The position numbers were made by a program, and so were the translations under genes. From NCBI GenBank assembly GCA_903904875.1, contig CAIVEC010000006.1, positions 1 through 46,934 of the forward strand: a DNA stretch of 46,934 nt, given 5' to 3'. Position 1 is the stretch's first letter. Each line of letters starts with the position of its first letter. Below the pieces are notes generated by a model. The model worked only from the letters and a program-made list of their open reading frames with translations. It ran no database searches and was not told the DNA's origin. The stretch comes from an uncultured bacterium (GTDB taxonomy: Bacteria > Patescibacteriota > Gracilibacteria > Absconditabacterales > Absconditicoccaceae). This document shows positions 45,112 to 46,934 of the stretch, piece by piece.

Positions 45112-46884
45112 TTATTCCGTAGCAGGCACGATGGATAATCCTATTTTTAGTTTTCCTTCTTCATCTACTATATTCTCTTTTATCATTACTTTCACTACAT
45201 CTCCGACAGCATATTTTTTTAATTCCTGTTTGTCTTCGACTCTAATCATTCCATTAATTGTCCCTTTTCTATTGAGTGTCACATATGCTATTTTATTCTG
45301 GATATTATTGATCATTCCTGGGTATTTTCCATCTTTTTTAAAATAGTTATGATCTTCTGTGTTTTCCAATTTAAGTAGATTCGCTTTTTTCTCTTTTTCT
45401 GTCTTTTCTATTCTATTTATTATTTCTTTTTCCTTTTCAATCTGAGTTTTTCTATACGCTAAAAAGTTTTCTTTCAATCATTCTTCAGCATGAATTCCAA
45501 ATTCAAACATATCAAGTATTTTTTTTAGATCTTTTAATTCAACTTTTTTGATATTGAGAAAATGATCATTGGTGGCAAATCCGTAAATCTTTTTTGGAAG
45601 AGGTGTCGGACTATACATATAGAGATCTCAGCTTTCAAATATCTTAAAAAGACCATAGTTTTCACCTGCGATTTGTTGTCCGCCGCTAAATTCTTTGCCA
45701 AGCGCAAAAATAAATCTCTGATTATTGAAATTTCCGAATCTGCCTTTTTCGTCCAATTCTTGTTGTTCTGATATTTTTTTTTCATTTTCTTTTTCTTGAT
45801 TTTCGTTTTTTATATTCAATTTTTTTAATTCCTCTTCATTCAATACTTCAAAACCTGTATGCCCAGGTGTTTCAAAATATTCGTAAATATTTTTTATCGG
45901 CACTTTACGATGAAGACCAAATAATGTTTTATGACTGACTTCTTTATCAGCTCCTGCAAACTGATAGTGTTGACTATCTGCTTTATCTACAAAATCTACG
46001 AATCTTTTTATCTGATCCTTGTGTTCTGGATGCAAAACGCCAAGCTCATTGAGGAGATTATAGATAATATGTGTGCTGGATGTCGGTTTGATGATATTTT
46101 TCGCTCAATCAGATTTATCATGTTCATCTACGATTGCTAATGTATTAAATAGTGATTTATATGTCTCTCCTTTGTGTGGTCATTTTTCATGTGCTTTTAT
46201 ATAATTTATGATATCCAATCCGTTTCGTGTTCCTCCTGAATCATATTCAAATCATTTTTTTGCTCTTTCTCCGTGAGATACTGATTTTTTAGTATAATCA
46301 ACCTTTTCACCTTTTGTATTTTCAAAAAATTTTGCTAATTTAAGCAAAAGAAATCATGCTTCTTTGTCAATATCGCTTCACCCATGACTAGTAATCTCCT
46401 TATTGAAAACACGTTTTATCGCTTCATACACTTTTTTCTTAAATTCTTTTTTCATTGCTGTTTCATACACTTTCTTTTTAAATTCTGTTTTTAATACTAT
46501 ATTAGTCGTCGTTTTGATTTCATCTTCATATGATTTCCATTTCGCATATATATCATCATCTTTATGTATTTGTGGGAGTATCTCTGTTTTTGATTGCTTG
46601 CCAAAATATTTCTTCCAGATTTTATGTTCCAATTTCTCTTGTATCCGTGATCTGAAGTTATCCATATATCATATGGCTTTTTTGTTTTTCTGATCAACAA
46701 AATATTGCAGATTATCTGAAATTTCTTTTGCTGTTTCCTGTTTTTTTCTCTCAGTTTCTGAAAGGTCAAACACCCAACCATTCAATTGTTCCATGGTGTC
46801 GAATTTTGGTTTTATTTCTTTTGAACCTCCATTATTATGGATAATATTATCGTTTTTTTTCAACGCAATTATTTTCTTTTCCAT
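45112..46884 (-). CDS. DHH-phosphoesterase-like protein with C-terminal OB/S1-like segment
   Basis: Four track ORFs join through TGA (590 aa): FEYDSGGTRNGLDIINYI, LAIVDEHDKSD, KPTSSTHIIYNLLNELGVL, FVDFVDKADS; C-terminal NKIAYVTLNRKGTINGMIRVEDKQELKKYAVGDVVKVMI. Confidence 0.55.
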
Positions 46885-46934
46885 ATTTTTGCTTTACAAG
46901 GTAAATGATATGACTATATTACATCTCAATTATA

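Overview
The window is a gene-dense, AT-rich fragment of a Candidate Phyla Radiation genome, best matched to Absconditabacteria (SR1). The supplied ORF track fragments nearly every gene because TGA is an in-frame sense codon. Reading TGA as Gly restores about 48 full-length genes ending in TAA/TAG. CGA and CGG fall repeatedly where families have invariant or common Trp, so the effective code looks like the Absconditabacterales code (UGA=Gly, CGA/CGG=Trp) rather than plain code 25. Recognisable genes: comF, tilS, RluA-type pseudouridine synthase, tmk, VanY-type carboxypeptidase, grpE, YqeY-like, rarA, DsbA-like, a ValRS-like protein, beta-CASP MBL nuclease, DUF523, HD, CYTH, DUF4037, mltG, ppdK, rsmA, a flippase, tRNA-His and tRNA-Leu. 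Main items for a second look: (i) a full-length ValRS-like protein whose HIGH motif appears replaced by DSIS; (ii) two surface proteins with a shared TGPxENIL-TM-basic tail resembling a sorting signal; (iii) three tandem membrane paralogs, only the last carrying a DsbA domain; (iv) two families of intergenic hairpins whose stems differ between copies while pairing is kept; (v) a MITE-like nested palindrome in two copies; (vi) quasi-tandem word repeats in spacers and also in frame inside genes; (vii) an uncharacterised 1738-aa protein. No CRISPR array or rRNA was seen. All homology calls are by eye from memory of families; no search was run.
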